From: Neobacillus sp. SuZ13
GTDB taxonomy: Bacteria; Bacillota; Bacilli; Bacillales; Cytobacillaceae
Length of the DNA: 64,000 bases
Assembly: GCF_030123365.1 (NCBI RefSeq)
Contig: NZ_CP126107.1
Coordinates: 3,929,501-3,993,500, forward strand
Direction: 5' to 3'
The notes beneath the pieces are model-generated. The model was not told the origin of the DNA and searched no databases. It saw nothing but the letters and a program-made list of their open reading frames with translations. The position numbers were made by a program, and so were the translations under genes. How positions within the stretch are numbered: position 1 is the stretch's first letter; each line of letters starts with the position of its first letter. Shown here in pieces: positions 42,225-51,650 of the stretch.

Positions 42225-42446
42225 GCAATTACCACCATCCATTTTTAACTTCATATCGTATCGTTTGGTTTCATCAAATATTTTATACAGTAAGTTCTTA
42301 TGAATTAACCATTATGTTTATTTTAACATATTAGTAAACGATAACCTGCCATTATGACCTGGTGATAGTAATCACAGACACGCCTAAATGGAAGTGGTAT
42401 GATTCATGAGAAGTTTCTACTAAAAATTATGAAACGGGGTTATAAA

Positions 42447-43400
42447 TTGAACTTTCCACAACTAAAAATAGGTCATATGATGCCTAAGGTTCCCATTATG
42501 CAAGGTGGTATGGGTGTAGGTATTTCACTAAGTAAATTGGCATCGGCCGTCGCAAATGCTGGCGGAATTGGGATTATCTCGGGAACAGGGATTTCAACGG
42601 ACGAATTGCGAGCACATATTAGAAAAGCGAAAAGCCTGATTAAAGATGCCGGATATATTGGTGTTAATGTTCTTTTCGCGATGAATGACTTTGCTGAAAA
42701 AATGAAAGCTGCTCTTGAAGAGAAAGTTGATTTTATTATCTCGGGTGCTGGAATTTCTAGAGATATGTATGCCTGGGGAAAACAAGCAGGTATTCCCGTA
42801 ATTTCAATTGTCTCATCTGCAAAATTAGCAAGAATTTCCGAAAGACTGGGTGCTGCAGCGGTTGTCGTTGAAGGCTTTGAAGCAGGTGGTCATCTTGGAA
42901 CCGATCGCCCAATGTTCGATATTCTGCCAGAAGTGGTTGGAGCTGTTTCCATCCCGGTCATTGCAGCAGGAGGAATTCTGACTGGCGGAGATATTTCGAG
43001 AGCCCTTTCCATGGGTGCCTCTGGTGTCCAAATGGGGACGCGCTTTGTCGCAAGCGAGGAATGCGATGCACCATTAGCATTTAAGCAAAAATATGTTGAG
43101 GCAACGAAAGAAGATTTGGTCTTAGTTAAAACGACTGTAGGACTTCAAGGCAGGGCGATTAATAATCAATTTGCAAAATTAATCAGTGGACCTGACAAAT
43201 TAAAAATCGCTAAATGCATTGATTGCTTAAAAAATTGTTCCTACCGCTTTTGTACAATGGATTCTCTATTGGTTTCAATGAATGGTGATGTCGACAATGG
43301 ACTTGTTTTTGCAGGTGCACGAGTGGGCGAAATTCAAGATATTCTCTCTGTTCAACAAATCATCGACAAGCTTACATTAGAATACTGTGAAGCAATCTAG
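42447..43400 (+). CDS. Nitronate monooxygenase-type flavin enzyme (FabK/NMO family)
   Basis: A 317-residue FMN-dependent TIM-barrel protein. Features are VPIMQGGMGVGISLSKLASAVANAGGIGIISG at the start, VNVLFAMNDF, the catalytic-region GFEAGGHLG and GGILTGGDISRALSMGASGVQMGTRF for FMN phosphate. A cysteine-rich C-terminal segment (CIDCLKNCSYRFC) could bind metal and is found in one NMO subgroup. The TTG start is chosen because CGGGG lies seven bases before it and the family begins at this point; in-frame ATGs at 42399 and 42429 are alternatives. Confidence 0.85.
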   Translation: MNFPQLKIGHMMPKVPIMQGGMGVGISLSKLASAVANAGGIGIISGTGISTDELRAHIRKAKSLIKDAGYIGVNVLFAMNDFAEKMKAALEEKVDFIISGAGISRDMYAWGKQAGIPVISIVSSAKLARISERLGAAAVVVEGFEAGGHLGTDRPMFDILPEVVGAVSIPVIAAGGILTGGDISRALSMGASGVQMGTRFVASEECDAPLAFKQKYVEATKEDLVLVKTTVGLQGRAINNQFAKLISGPDKLKIAKCIDCLKNCSYRFCTMDSLLVSMNGDVDNGLVFAGARVGEIQDILSVQQIIDKLTLEYCEAI

Positions 43401-43406
43401 TTATTT

Positions 43407-43440
43407 AAAAGAGCCAACCGACTTGTTCGGTTGGCTCTTT
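43407..43440. terminator. Bidirectional terminator
   Basis: AAAGAGCCAACCGA and TCGGTTGGCTCTTT form a strong stem between convergent genes. Confidence 0.9.
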
Positions 43441-43443
43441 CAC

Positions 43444-43929
43444 TTATGGTAAATTACTTATTTTGTTCTGAATGGGTGTTCGTGGTTTTGGCTCTGGAAT
43501 TACTTCTGGATAGCCCACTCCCAAAACGCCTATAATATCATAGCCATCCGGAACACGAAGAATTTCTCTGTTTTTTGGTGTAATACCAATGGAAGACCAA
43601 AAGGTCCCGACACCCTCTGCCCATGCAGCTAAATTAAAATTTTGGATAAAGCAGGCAGTTGCCATTGCGTTTTCCTCTGTCTCAACAGTGGTTGCACCTT
43701 GCTTTGATAAAATCATTAACACAATCGGTGCATTTCCAAAATTCGTTTTATGGTTTAGCTTCTCTCTCGTTTCAGGTCCGATAAAATAAATTTCCCATGG
43801 TTCTGTCATTCGGTGATTAGGTGCCATTGTGGCAGCCTCTAACCATGCAAGGATTAAATTTTGCTCAATTTCAATGGATTTGAATTTTTTTATGTTTCTG
43901 CGCGTTTTTATCGCATCTATCGTATTCAT
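43444..43929 (-). CDS. Nitroreductase-family flavoprotein
   Basis: A 161-residue nitroreductase-fold protein. The FMN-binding start TIDAIKTRRNIKKFK and the segments AATMAPNHRMTEPW, GVGTFWSSIGI and IIGVLGVGYP are characteristic. It is shorter than NfsA/NfsB, matching the minimal YdjA-like subgroup. AGGAGG lies nine bases before the ATG used; an ATG two codons upstream is too close to it. Substrate unknown. Confidence 0.88.
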   Translation of the reverse strand: MNTIDAIKTRRNIKKFKSIEIEQNLILAWLEAATMAPNHRMTEPWEIYFIGPETREKLNHKTNFGNAPIVLMILSKQGATTVETEENAMATACFIQNFNLAAWAEGVGTFWSSIGITPKNREILRVPDGYDIIGVLGVGYPEVIPEPKPRTPIQNKISNLP

Positions 43930-44025
43930 TTTCATTTGCCTCCTTCTATATTAGCTGCTCACTGTAATATCCTATGCAACAATTCTCAACTTTTTATTAA
44001 AAGTGATAAAAAATTCCCTTATAGC

Positions 44026-44709
44026 CTATCCTCCAAGTTTATAATAACCTCTTTTTAATCCGTTATAACAAAACCATAGTGCCTGAACAAAGAAGAATAT
44101 CCCCCAGATTGGCGCCGGAATGATCCCTGTAAGCCTAGCAAGATTTGCGGCATCCCCAGCAGACTGTGGCTGTAATACGCTGATATACAAGATTTCATAC
44201 GCACTTTGGACGGAATCAACTAATAGAATCGAAGCAATTAACAGTAATAAGTTATCCCTAAAGTTTTGACTCCCTTTAATGAGTAAGTAAAGAAAAGCAA
44301 ACGCAAATGAGCAAAGCCAAAACAAACCATAAGGATTCCGTACCCAAAAAATAAGATTCAAGCCAATAAAACCTAACAATATGTCAATTAGTAAATTCTG
44401 CTTTTTCTTACCAATTAAAAAAAAGGACAGAAATGCCATAAATGATGCAAAGGTGTATCCCCCAAGACTAGTTAAAAAGCTGCCAATCCATGTTGATTGA
44501 TTACTATATGTTGCCCCTTCGGAATTCATGAATAACGATATTTTTTCGACATTCCCTCCAAAAAGAGCGATTAAAGCATGACCCGATTCATGGATAAGCG
44601 TATTGATGACTTTCACATAGTTTCCTAGGAACGGCACATGGATCAACAGAAAAGCAAACACGAGGAAAAGGAAAAACTTCGCACTGAATTTGTCACGAAC
44701 AAAGCTCAT
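44026..44709 (-). CDS. M50B-like membrane protein
   Basis: A 227-residue membrane protein with six to seven helices and a HESGHALIALFGG motif near residue 40, the zinc-binding HExxH of M50-type intramembrane peptidases. Related Bacillus proteins are annotated as M50 family metallopeptidases. The second metal ligand motif (NxxPxxxxD) is not obvious, so activity is uncertain. GAGGGG precedes the ATG chosen; the 23-codon extension upstream has none. Confidence 0.75.
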   Translation of the reverse strand: MSFVRDKFSAKFFLFLVFAFLLIHVPFLGNYVKVINTLIHESGHALIALFGGNVEKISLFMNSEGATYSNQSTWIGSFLTSLGGYTFASFMAFLSFFLIGKKKQNLLIDILLGFIGLNLIFWVRNPYGLFWLCSFAFAFLYLLIKGSQNFRDNLLLLIASILLVDSVQSAYEILYISVLQPQSAGDAANLARLTGIIPAPIWGIFFFVQALWFCYNGLKRGYYKLGG

Positions 44710-44789
44710 AATAAATGCCCCTCTTTTGATATTTATCTCCATTTTAACATCTTTTGTTAATTCTTTTACATAATTCAACTTTAAATCTA

Positions 44790-44823
44790 AAAAGCTAGCA
44801 ATCCCTCAGATTGCTAGCACTTT
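44790..44823. terminator. Terminator
   Basis: GCTAGCAATC and GATTGCTAGC with A/T-rich flanks, ending the ABC transporter operon on the minus strand. Confidence 0.85.
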
Positions 44824-44833
44824 TCATTTAATC

Positions 44834-45520
44834 TCAGTTTCCTTGCTCAATAAGTTGCCCATCCTTCATTACGTAAATCCGATCACATAGCGGGAGAATC
44901 TGTTCATCGTGAGTAACAATAATAGCAGATTTATTTTGCTCCTTAACGATTTTTGAGATTAACTCAATAATGGCCATGCTTCGATTCGAATCTAAACTGG
45001 CTGTTGGTTCATCAGCTAAGATGATTTCAGGATCATTAATAAATGCTCTAGCAATGGCAACACGTTGCTTTTCTCCACCCGATAACTGATGTGGATAAAA
45101 TTTTGATCGTTGCACCATCCCAACGGCAACTAACATCTCGTTAATCTTTCTTTTACTTTCCTTGGTCCACTGATTCGCCATTTTTAAAACCAGACTCAAT
45201 TGCTCTTCTACCTTCAAATAAGGGACTAAGTTCGAAGTTTGGAAAATATAACCTAGGTGATTTAATCTAATGTTCGCTTTATCAACATCGCTAAAGGTTG
45301 CAATGTCGGTACCATTTATAATGACTTTTCCTTTATCAGGTGATTGCAAGGCACCTGCAATCGATAAAAACGTGGACTTTCCCGACCCTGATGGACCAAT
45401 AATTGCAACCACTTCGCCCGTTTTTAGACCGAAGGATAAGTTTTTCACGACTTGATTTTCCTTATCGCCGTCTTTAAATGTTTTTTCAACCTGCTCTAAA
45501 ATTAACGGTTCAATCATCAT
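44834..45520 (-). CDS. ABC transporter ATPase (MacB/LolD type)
   Basis: A 228-residue ATPase subunit: Walker A IIGPSGSGKST, Q-loop IFQTSNLVPYL, signature LSGGEKQRVAIARAF, Walker B IILADEPTASLD, H-loop VTHDEQ. It follows the FtsX-like permease gene by one base and, with that gene and the two-component genes, forms a four-gene minus-strand operon. MacB-type pairs extract lipids, peptides or antibiotics from membranes rather than importing them. Confidence 0.92.
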   Translation of the reverse strand: MMIEPLILEQVEKTFKDGDKENQVVKNLSFGLKTGEVVAIIGPSGSGKSTFLSIAGALQSPDKGKVIINGTDIATFSDVDKANIRLNHLGYIFQTSNLVPYLKVEEQLSLVLKMANQWTKESKRKINEMLVAVGMVQRSKFYPHQLSGGEKQRVAIARAFINDPEIILADEPTASLDSNRSMAIIELISKIVKEQNKSAIIVTHDEQILPLCDRIYVMKDGQLIEQGN

Positions 45521-45521
45521 A

Positions 45522-46607
45522 TTATTCTACTCTCCCCATTGCTTGAATTGGATCGGCCTTCACAATATTAAATACCGATAATAATGAACCAAATATCGAT
45601 ACAAGAAATAAAATCCCTGAGAATTTGGCAATTTGCACCAAATCGAAGATAAACGGGATATTATTGGGAAGAATCGCCATAAACCCCTTTGTAAAGATAA
45701 CTGCAGCAGCAATACTTACAACGGTTAACATAATAACCTGAAAGATAGTTGATTTGACCAATTGACTCGATTTAGCACCGATGGCTTTCAAGATGCCAAA
45801 CTGTGCCGTCTTTTGTATGGTCATAATATAAAAGAATGCGGCTAAAACAAAAACAGCAATCACTATTAAAAAGGCTAACATCATATAAAGCGAATTTTGT
45901 TCAGCCGAATACCCAGGAATACCTTTGACCACCTGATCCTTTTCTACCCATTCCCCACTTTTAATTAAGCTAGAAATGTTTTTTTCCAATCCTATATCAG
46001 ATTTCTTTATGGCGATGCCGTTATATTCACTTTTGTTTGGGCCGCCAGCGAGTTTCTCCCAAGTGTCAAGGGAAATAAGCGCAACTGGAGTATGGCTAAA
46101 AGTTTGATCATCAAGGAACCCAACTACCTTTAAACTTATACCGCTTCGTGCATCTTTTACGATCATCCCAATCTTAATTGTTCCAGATAACGAGCGGTCT
46201 AGTAAGACAGAATTTCCCCCGCCTCTTTCTAAACCCTTTCCATCCTTTCTATCCGGTTCTAAGAAGCTGCCAGGCTGTACGGCGATAAAGGTAACATCTA
46301 GTCTGTCCTCTGAATTCACTCTAGAAATGGCTCCCATTTGAACTCCAATTGGCTGAGCCTCACTTCTTGCTGTCAATTCCTCTATATCCACCGTTAAATG
46401 CGATCGATCAATGCGCCCCTCTGCACTTTTTTGTAGGTAAAAAGAGTGTGCCGGCATGTTAATGATCGAAGAAGCATTGTTCATCGACAAGCCATTGGCA
46501 AGTCCACTAATGACAAAAACTAGTATCGCTACAAAAAAGAGAATAAAACTGATTAACAAATATTTCACCTTAAAAAATGTCATTTCCTTAAATGGTAATG
46601 AGAACAT
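45522..46607 (-). CDS. FtsX-like (MacB-type) ABC permease
   Basis: A 361-residue permease. One helix near the N-terminus (YLLISFILFFVAILVFVISG), a periplasmic-type extracellular domain of about 200 residues (EAQPIGVQMGAISRVN...), then three C-terminal helices with FtsX features (FGILKAIGAKSSQLVKSTIFQV, ending NIVKADPIQAMGRV). Paired with the ATPase gene that follows. The two-component system encoded just upstream probably controls it. Confidence 0.9.
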   Translation of the reverse strand: MFSLPFKEMTFFKVKYLLISFILFFVAILVFVISGLANGLSMNNASSIINMPAHSFYLQKSAEGRIDRSHLTVDIEELTARSEAQPIGVQMGAISRVNSEDRLDVTFIAVQPGSFLEPDRKDGKGLERGGGNSVLLDRSLSGTIKIGMIVKDARSGISLKVVGFLDDQTFSHTPVALISLDTWEKLAGGPNKSEYNGIAIKKSDIGLEKNISSLIKSGEWVEKDQVVKGIPGYSAEQNSLYMMLAFLIVIAVFVLAAFFYIMTIQKTAQFGILKAIGAKSSQLVKSTIFQVIMLTVVSIAAAVIFTKGFMAILPNNIPFIFDLVQIAKFSGILFLVSIFGSLLSVFNIVKADPIQAMGRVE

Positions 46608-46678
46608 AAAAAATTCACCTTCCCTTTCATTTCACAAACAGAATACTGTTCGAATATGAACGGAAGATGAACGTTACT

Positions 46679-48064
46679 TTACAATTTAGGAAGGAGCACA
46701 GTAAAAGTAGTCCCTTTCCCTTCTATGCTTTCTAAATCAATTTTTCCATGGTGCAAATCAACGATGGATTTAACGATTGATAAGCCTAATCCTGTCCCTT
46801 CCACTGACCGTGCTCTAGAGGCATCCGCCCGGTAAAAACGGTCAAAAATTCTTTCTATTTCCTTTTGACTTAATCCCACCCCTGTATCTTTAATAACCAC
46901 GACAACTTCTACATCCGTTTCAGCCAATTCAATATCAATTGTACCGTTTTCACGATTATACTTAATCGCATTCGTCAGCAGATTTTCCCAGACAGAATAT
47001 AACAATGCCGGGTCCCCTTTAACCGTGGTATCAGAGAGTGAGTAACTCATCATTATACCTTTTTCTAAGGTGCTCCATTCGTATTGATGAATAACAGCTT
47101 TGAGCTGTCCTGCAATATCTACGGGACTAACCTCCATTAAATCCTTTTTACTTTCAATAGTGGTTAAAAGTAATAGCTGTTTGGTCATCCTAGAGAGTCG
47201 GTCTACCTCGAATTGAACCACTCGTAAGTATTGTTGCTCTTCTTGCTCACTTTTGTTGTTATTTTCCAATAAGTTTAAATACCCTTTAATATTGGTTAGT
47301 GGTGATTGGATATCATGAGAAATATTAGAAATTAGTTCTTTTCTTAACGAATCTACTTTTGCTAATTTTTCCGTCATCCTCATAAAACTGCCGGCTAAAT
47401 TTCCAAGTTCATCGCTTCGAGTAATATCCAACTTGATGGAGAAATTTCCTTCCGAAATTGCTTTCGTTGCGTTATTAAGCTTTCTAATCGGATTGACTAA
47501 ATATTTGGTACTAATAAGTACCAATATAATGCTTAATAAAATCGAAATGATTAACAGCCAGCCAAAAAGAATATGCATCTCGTTAAACATAAGCTTAATA
47601 TCTGGCCTGATAAAAATGGCATATTCTTCACCTTTATACTCAAAAGGGACACCGACTGAGTTTTTTAATTCGTTGGCAAAAAATCCGGTTACAAAGGTTT
47701 TATGGGGAAAATTCCGAATCCCATGATAAACCTCGCCATCTAATACTTCTTCTGGAATATGTGCGGGTAAATTCTTTTCTCTAAACGACGAGCCAAAATA
47801 ATGCTTGGCGCCTTCATTATTGACCAAAAGTATTTGGTAACCAATCGTACCTATATGGTCAAAATAGTCCTGTAGACTTATCAAAGGGTGCTTACTAGCA
47901 AAGTCAGCTATTTCAAAGGCAAAATTCATGATTTTCTCATCATTTTGCTGTTTCAATTTGATTTGGTAATAAGCATTGGAAAGAAAAAAAGAAATAACCC
48001 CACTGAAAACCATAATCATAATCGTAATAAAAGCGAATTTACTATACAAAGATTTCATGATCAT
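46679..48064 (-). CDS. Sensor histidine kinase
   Basis: A 461-residue membrane kinase. TM1 (about 8-28) and TM2 (about 165-188) flank an extracytoplasmic sensor domain; a HAMP linker follows, then the phosphoacceptor SHDIQSPLTNIKGYL (H250) and an ATP-binding domain with NAIKYNRENG, DTGVGLS, and GTGLGLSIVKSI. GGAGG is 11 bases before the ATG. It is three bases downstream of the response regulator gene. The signal is unknown; location suggests sensing of the substrate of the adjacent ABC transporter. Confidence 0.93.
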   Translation of the reverse strand: MIMKSLYSKFAFITIMIMVFSGVISFFLSNAYYQIKLKQQNDEKIMNFAFEIADFASKHPLISLQDYFDHIGTIGYQILLVNNEGAKHYFGSSFREKNLPAHIPEEVLDGEVYHGIRNFPHKTFVTGFFANELKNSVGVPFEYKGEEYAIFIRPDIKLMFNEMHILFGWLLIISILLSIILVLISTKYLVNPIRKLNNATKAISEGNFSIKLDITRSDELGNLAGSFMRMTEKLAKVDSLRKELISNISHDIQSPLTNIKGYLNLLENNNKSEQEEQQYLRVVQFEVDRLSRMTKQLLLLTTIESKKDLMEVSPVDIAGQLKAVIHQYEWSTLEKGIMMSYSLSDTTVKGDPALLYSVWENLLTNAIKYNRENGTIDIELAETDVEVVVVIKDTGVGLSQKEIERIFDRFYRADASRARSVEGTGLGLSIVKSIVDLHHGKIDLESIEGKGTTFTVLLPKL

Positions 48065-48067
48065 TAG

Positions 48068-48739
48068 TTAAAGAACCTCCAGGGAATATCCTACCCCTCT
48101 AATTGTTTTAATGGTAAAATCCTTGTCAATATCCGCGAACCTTTCGCGTAACCGTTTGATATGGACATCTATGGTTCTTTCATCCCCTTCAAAATCATGA
48201 CCCCATATTTTTTCAATCAAGTGACCACGGCTAAACACTTGATTAGGATGTGTGGCTAGAAAGGTTAAAAGCTCAAATTCCTTTAACGGGAGCATAAAGG
48301 TCTTATTATTGATTTTAACCTCATAGCTTTTTTTGTTTATGTATAAGGTACCTACTTTAATATTCGCTTCACCAGATTTTCCATATCTTCTTAAAAGTGC
48401 ATTGACCCTAAATATTAATTCTTTGGGTTCAAAGGGTTTTATTAAGTAATCATCCGTGCCTGATTCAAATCCCTTTTCCTTATCATCAATCTGGCTTTTG
48501 GCCGTTAATAAGATAATTGGAATATCATACTCTTTTCGGATTTCAGTTGTTAATAGGTACCCATTCATGACTGGCATCATGATATCTATGATTGCCAAAT
48601 CACAAAGCTCTTTTTGTAATAAATCAAGTGCAACTAACCCATTTTCCGCTGCAATTGTTTTAAATCCTTCTTTCATCAGGAGACTTGTTACAAGATTGCG
48701 GATATATTCATCATCATCAACAATTAAAATTTTTTTCAT
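48068..48739 (-). CDS. OmpR-family response regulator
   Basis: A 223-residue regulator: receiver domain with ILIVDDDEYIR (acidic pocket), phosphoacceptor D52 in IIDIMMPVMNG, T/K residues in LLTAKSQ and YLIKPFEPKEL; then an OmpR winged helix (LPLKEFELLTFLATHPNQVFSR... RTIDVHIKRLRERF). First gene of the operon with the histidine kinase, permease and ATPase. Confidence 0.94.
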   Translation of the reverse strand: MKKILIVDDDEYIRNLVTSLLMKEGFKTIAAENGLVALDLLQKELCDLAIIDIMMPVMNGYLLTTEIRKEYDIPIILLTAKSQIDDKEKGFESGTDDYLIKPFEPKELIFRVNALLRRYGKSGEANIKVGTLYINKKSYEVKINNKTFMLPLKEFELLTFLATHPNQVFSRGHLIEKIWGHDFEGDERTIDVHIKRLRERFADIDKDFTIKTIRGVGYSLEVL

Positions 48740-48838
48740 CCCAACACCTGCTTACTCATAGCGCTATTTTCCTCACCTCATTGTACTTAATGGCTCTCTA
48801 ATTGGAAAGAAGCAAAATGGATCTTGATTAGACAAAGA

Positions 48839-48867
48839 AACAACTTTTGTGTTACCATTAAGTTGTT
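48839..48867. promoter_or_regulatory. Inverted repeat upstream of the osmolyte transporter
   Basis: AACAACTT (48839-48846) and AAGTTGTT (48860-48867) are perfect inverted copies with centres 21 bases apart, about two helical turns. It lies 41 bases before the transporter start and is a candidate site for the BusR-like regulator. Confidence 0.45.
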
Positions 48868-48907
48868 GCATTTAATCAGCACCAATTTATTACAAGGGGG
48901 AATGAAA

Positions 48908-50032
48908 TTGATAGAGTTTAAAAATATAGTTAAGAAGTATCGAACCAAAACGATTATTAAGCCTTTTTCATTGGAAATTGAGGCTGGTCAATTGGTTGTT
49001 TTTATCGGACCCAGCGGCTGTGGGAAAACGACCTTACTGAAGATGATAAACAAATTGACACAACCAACCTCGGGCAAAATTTTTGTCAACGGGACAGATA
49101 TCTCTACGATGAATCCAATTGAACTGCGTCGGAATATTGGTTATGTCATCCAAAATACTGGTTTATTTCCACATATGTCCATTAAAGAAAATTTAGAGTT
49201 AATTCCAAAACTTAAAGGAGAAGACCCTGCTTCCATTTCCACTAAAACGGGAGAACTGCTTGAATTGGTCGGTTTAGACCCTAAGGAATACTTGCATCGG
49301 TATCCCAAAGAATTAAGCGGTGGACAGCAGCAAAGAATTGGTGTCGCAAGAGCTTTTTCAACCAACTCCGATATCATTTTAATGGATGAACCATTTAGTG
49401 CTTTAGATCCTGTCACCAGAAGCTCTCTTCAAGATGAACTCTTCCAAATGCAAAAGGAACTTAACAAAACGATTATCTTTGTCACCCATGATATGGACGA
49501 AGCTATTAAAATAGCAGATAAGATTTGTATTTTAAAAGACGGGGATATTCTCCAATATGATACGCCTGAAAACATTCTTAAAAATCCAGCCAATGACTTT
49601 GTTGAGGACTTTATTGGCAAAAGACGGGTTTGGAACAACCCAGAATTATTAATGGCTGAGGATATTATGATCCCCAATCCTGTTAAAATCACCTCAATGC
49701 GCACGGTGCTGCAGGCAATTGAAATAATGAAGGATCAAAAAGTCGATAGCCTAATGGTTACAGATAAAAATAATGTCCTTAAAGGTTTAGTGACATTAAA
49801 GGGTATACAACTGCTTAATCGAACAATCTCAATCGAACAGGTAATGGAACAAAATGTCCTTTCGGTATCACAGGATGCCAATTTGATATCGGTTTTAGCA
49901 ACAATGAATGAGCATAAAATTGGTTATGTCCCTGTTGTGAACAGTCATAGCCAGTTAATTGGACTTATTACTAGAAGTAGCATTCTTTCTGCATTAAGCA
50001 GCCAGTTAATCGATTTGGAGGTGGCCTTTTAA
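48908..50032 (+). CDS. opuFA: Glycine betaine/carnitine/choline-type ABC ATPase (OpuFA-like)
   Basis: A 374-residue ATPase of an osmolyte importer. Walker A FIGPSGCGKTT (about 34-44), signature LSGGQQQRIGVARAF, Walker B IILMDEPFSALDP, H-loop VTHDMDEA; the last 120 residues hold two CBS modules (MRTVLQAIEIMKDQKVDSLMV and LISVLATMNEHKIGYVPVV), as in OpuCA/OpuFA, where they take part in osmotic control. GGGGG lies seven bases before the TTG start; an ATG two codons earlier abuts that site. It overlaps the next gene by one base (TAATG). Confidence 0.9.
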   Translation: MIEFKNIVKKYRTKTIIKPFSLEIEAGQLVVFIGPSGCGKTTLLKMINKLTQPTSGKIFVNGTDISTMNPIELRRNIGYVIQNTGLFPHMSIKENLELIPKLKGEDPASISTKTGELLELVGLDPKEYLHRYPKELSGGQQQRIGVARAFSTNSDIILMDEPFSALDPVTRSSLQDELFQMQKELNKTIIFVTHDMDEAIKIADKICILKDGDILQYDTPENILKNPANDFVEDFIGKRRVWNNPELLMAEDIMIPNPVKITSMRTVLQAIEIMKDQKVDSLMVTDKNNVLKGLVTLKGIQLLNRTISIEQVMEQNVLSVSQDANLISVLATMNEHKIGYVPVVNSHSQLIGLITRSSILSALSSQLIDLEVAF

Positions 50033-51591
50033 TGAGTGGATTTATGAATTATTTCACCACAAACTATGAGCAGATTTTCAGTCTACTTGGCCAACATCTT
50101 TACTTAAGTGTAATTTCTGTCCTAGTAGCGATTATTATCGGGATCCCGCTCGGTATATTAATCTCAAGAGAGCAAAAGCTTGCAAAACCGATAATTGGAA
50201 CAACCAATGTGATTCAAGCAGTACCTAGTTTGGCATTACTTGGATTTCTTATTCCATTCGTTGGGATTGGCAGTACTCCAGCGATTATTATGGTCGTTCT
50301 TTATTCATTGCTTCCTATCGTCAAAAACACGTATACAGGTTTAACGAATATTGATGGAGATATTCTGGAAGCCGCCAGAGGTATCGGTCTGACCAAGAGT
50401 CAAACGATGAGAAAGGTTCAGTTACCACTAGCCTTCCCGATGATTATGGCGGGTATCAGAATTTCAGCGGTTACCGCTGTTGGATTAATGACAATTGCTG
50501 CCTTCATTGGTGCTGGCGGACTAGGATATCTCGTTTTCTCCGGTGTGCAAACGGTCGATAATTATATGATTTTAGCTGGGGCTATTCCTGCCTGTATTCT
50601 TGCCCTAGTTATTGATTTTATCGTAGGAAAACTTGAATCATCACTTTCCTATACAAGCAAACAGACTTCAGCAAAAAAGACAGGGAAAACCACTAAAAAA
50701 TTGATGATTAGTTTTGCAAGTATTGTCATCATCATTGCCGGTGCTTTTACTGTATATTCAAAGGTAAACGCTGAGGATAAAATTGTGATCGGTTCTAAAA
50801 ATTTCAGTGAACAATTGATATTAGGGAATATGCTTGCGGATTTAATAGAAAATAAGACTGATATTCAAGTAGAGAGAAAACTAAATCTTGGCGGCAGTCA
50901 GGTTGCCTTCGGTGCCCTTAAAAACGGAGACATTGATATGTATGTAGAATATACTGGGACAGGACTAGTCAATATTTTAAATCAGCCGCCACAAAGTGAC
51001 CCTGACAAAGTCTACAATATTGTCCAAAAGGAATTCAAACAAAAATATGGTTTTGAATTATTAAAACCGATTGGATTTAATAACACATACGCCTTAGCCG
51101 TTCGTCAAGATACCGCAAAAGAATTTGGTTTAAAGACGATATCTGATTTAGCCAAGGTCAGCAACGGATTAACCATGGGTCCTACCATCGAATTTCCAAA
51201 TCGGGAGGATGGATTAATCGGACTTTCAAAAACGTATAATATGAAATTTAATGAGGTGAAACCCGTTGATGGCGGGTTGCGCTATACGGCATTATCCAAC
51301 CATAAGAGTGATGTCATCGATGCCTTTTCAACGGATGGCTTACTTGAAGCGTTCCACTTAAAGGTATTAGAGGACGATAAAAATTTCTTCCCGCCTTATT
51401 ATGCGGTACCGATGTTAAAAGAGGAAACGTTAAAGGAACATCCAGAACTAGAAAAAGTGATAAACTCCTTGGCAGGTAAGTTAACTGATGAAAAGATGCG
51501 AAAACTGAATTATAAGGTCGACAGCCTTAAACAGTCTCCAGCCAAAGTTGCAAAGGAATTTTTAGAAAGTGAAGGTTTATTAGAAAAATAG
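50032..51591 (+). CDS. opuFB: Fused permease and substrate-binding protein of an osmolyte ABC importer (OpuFB-like)
   Basis: A 519-residue fusion. Residues 1-215 form the permease, with EAARGIGLTKSQTMRKVQLPLAFPMIMAGIR as the ATPase-contacting EAA loop. A short helix near 225-245 leads to an extracellular binding domain (about 250-519), starting DKIVIGSKNFSEQLILGNMLADLIE, with NLGGSQVAFGAL and IDMYVEYTGTGL typical of OpuAC/OpuCC-type binding proteins. The two-gene layout equals OpuF of Bacillus infantis and BusAB/OpuA of lactic acid bacteria. Likely ligands are glycine betaine or related compounds. Confidence 0.9.
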   Translation: MSGFMNYFTTNYEQIFSLLGQHLYLSVISVLVAIIIGIPLGILISREQKLAKPIIGTTNVIQAVPSLALLGFLIPFVGIGSTPAIIMVVLYSLLPIVKNTYTGLTNIDGDILEAARGIGLTKSQTMRKVQLPLAFPMIMAGIRISAVTAVGLMTIAAFIGAGGLGYLVFSGVQTVDNYMILAGAIPACILALVIDFIVGKLESSLSYTSKQTSAKKTGKTTKKLMISFASIVIIIAGAFTVYSKVNAEDKIVIGSKNFSEQLILGNMLADLIENKTDIQVERKLNLGGSQVAFGALKNGDIDMYVEYTGTGLVNILNQPPQSDPDKVYNIVQKEFKQKYGFELLKPIGFNNTYALAVRQDTAKEFGLKTISDLAKVSNGLTMGPTIEFPNREDGLIGLSKTYNMKFNEVKPVDGGLRYTALSNHKSDVIDAFSTDGLLEAFHLKVLEDDKNFFPPYYAVPMLKEETLKEHPELEKVINSLAGKLTDEKMRKLNYKVDSLKQSPAKVAKEFLESEGLLEK

Positions 51592-51600
51592 TGCATGAAG

Positions 51601-51632
51601 AAAAAGCCGGTCCTAAAAAAACCGGCTTTTTT
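51601..51632 (+). terminator. Terminator after the transporter operon
   Basis: AAAAAGCCGGT and ACCGGCTTTTTT form a strong stem with a T-run; also suits the convergent regulator gene. Confidence 0.92.
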
Positions 51633-51650
51633 GCAACTTCAAAACTCTTC

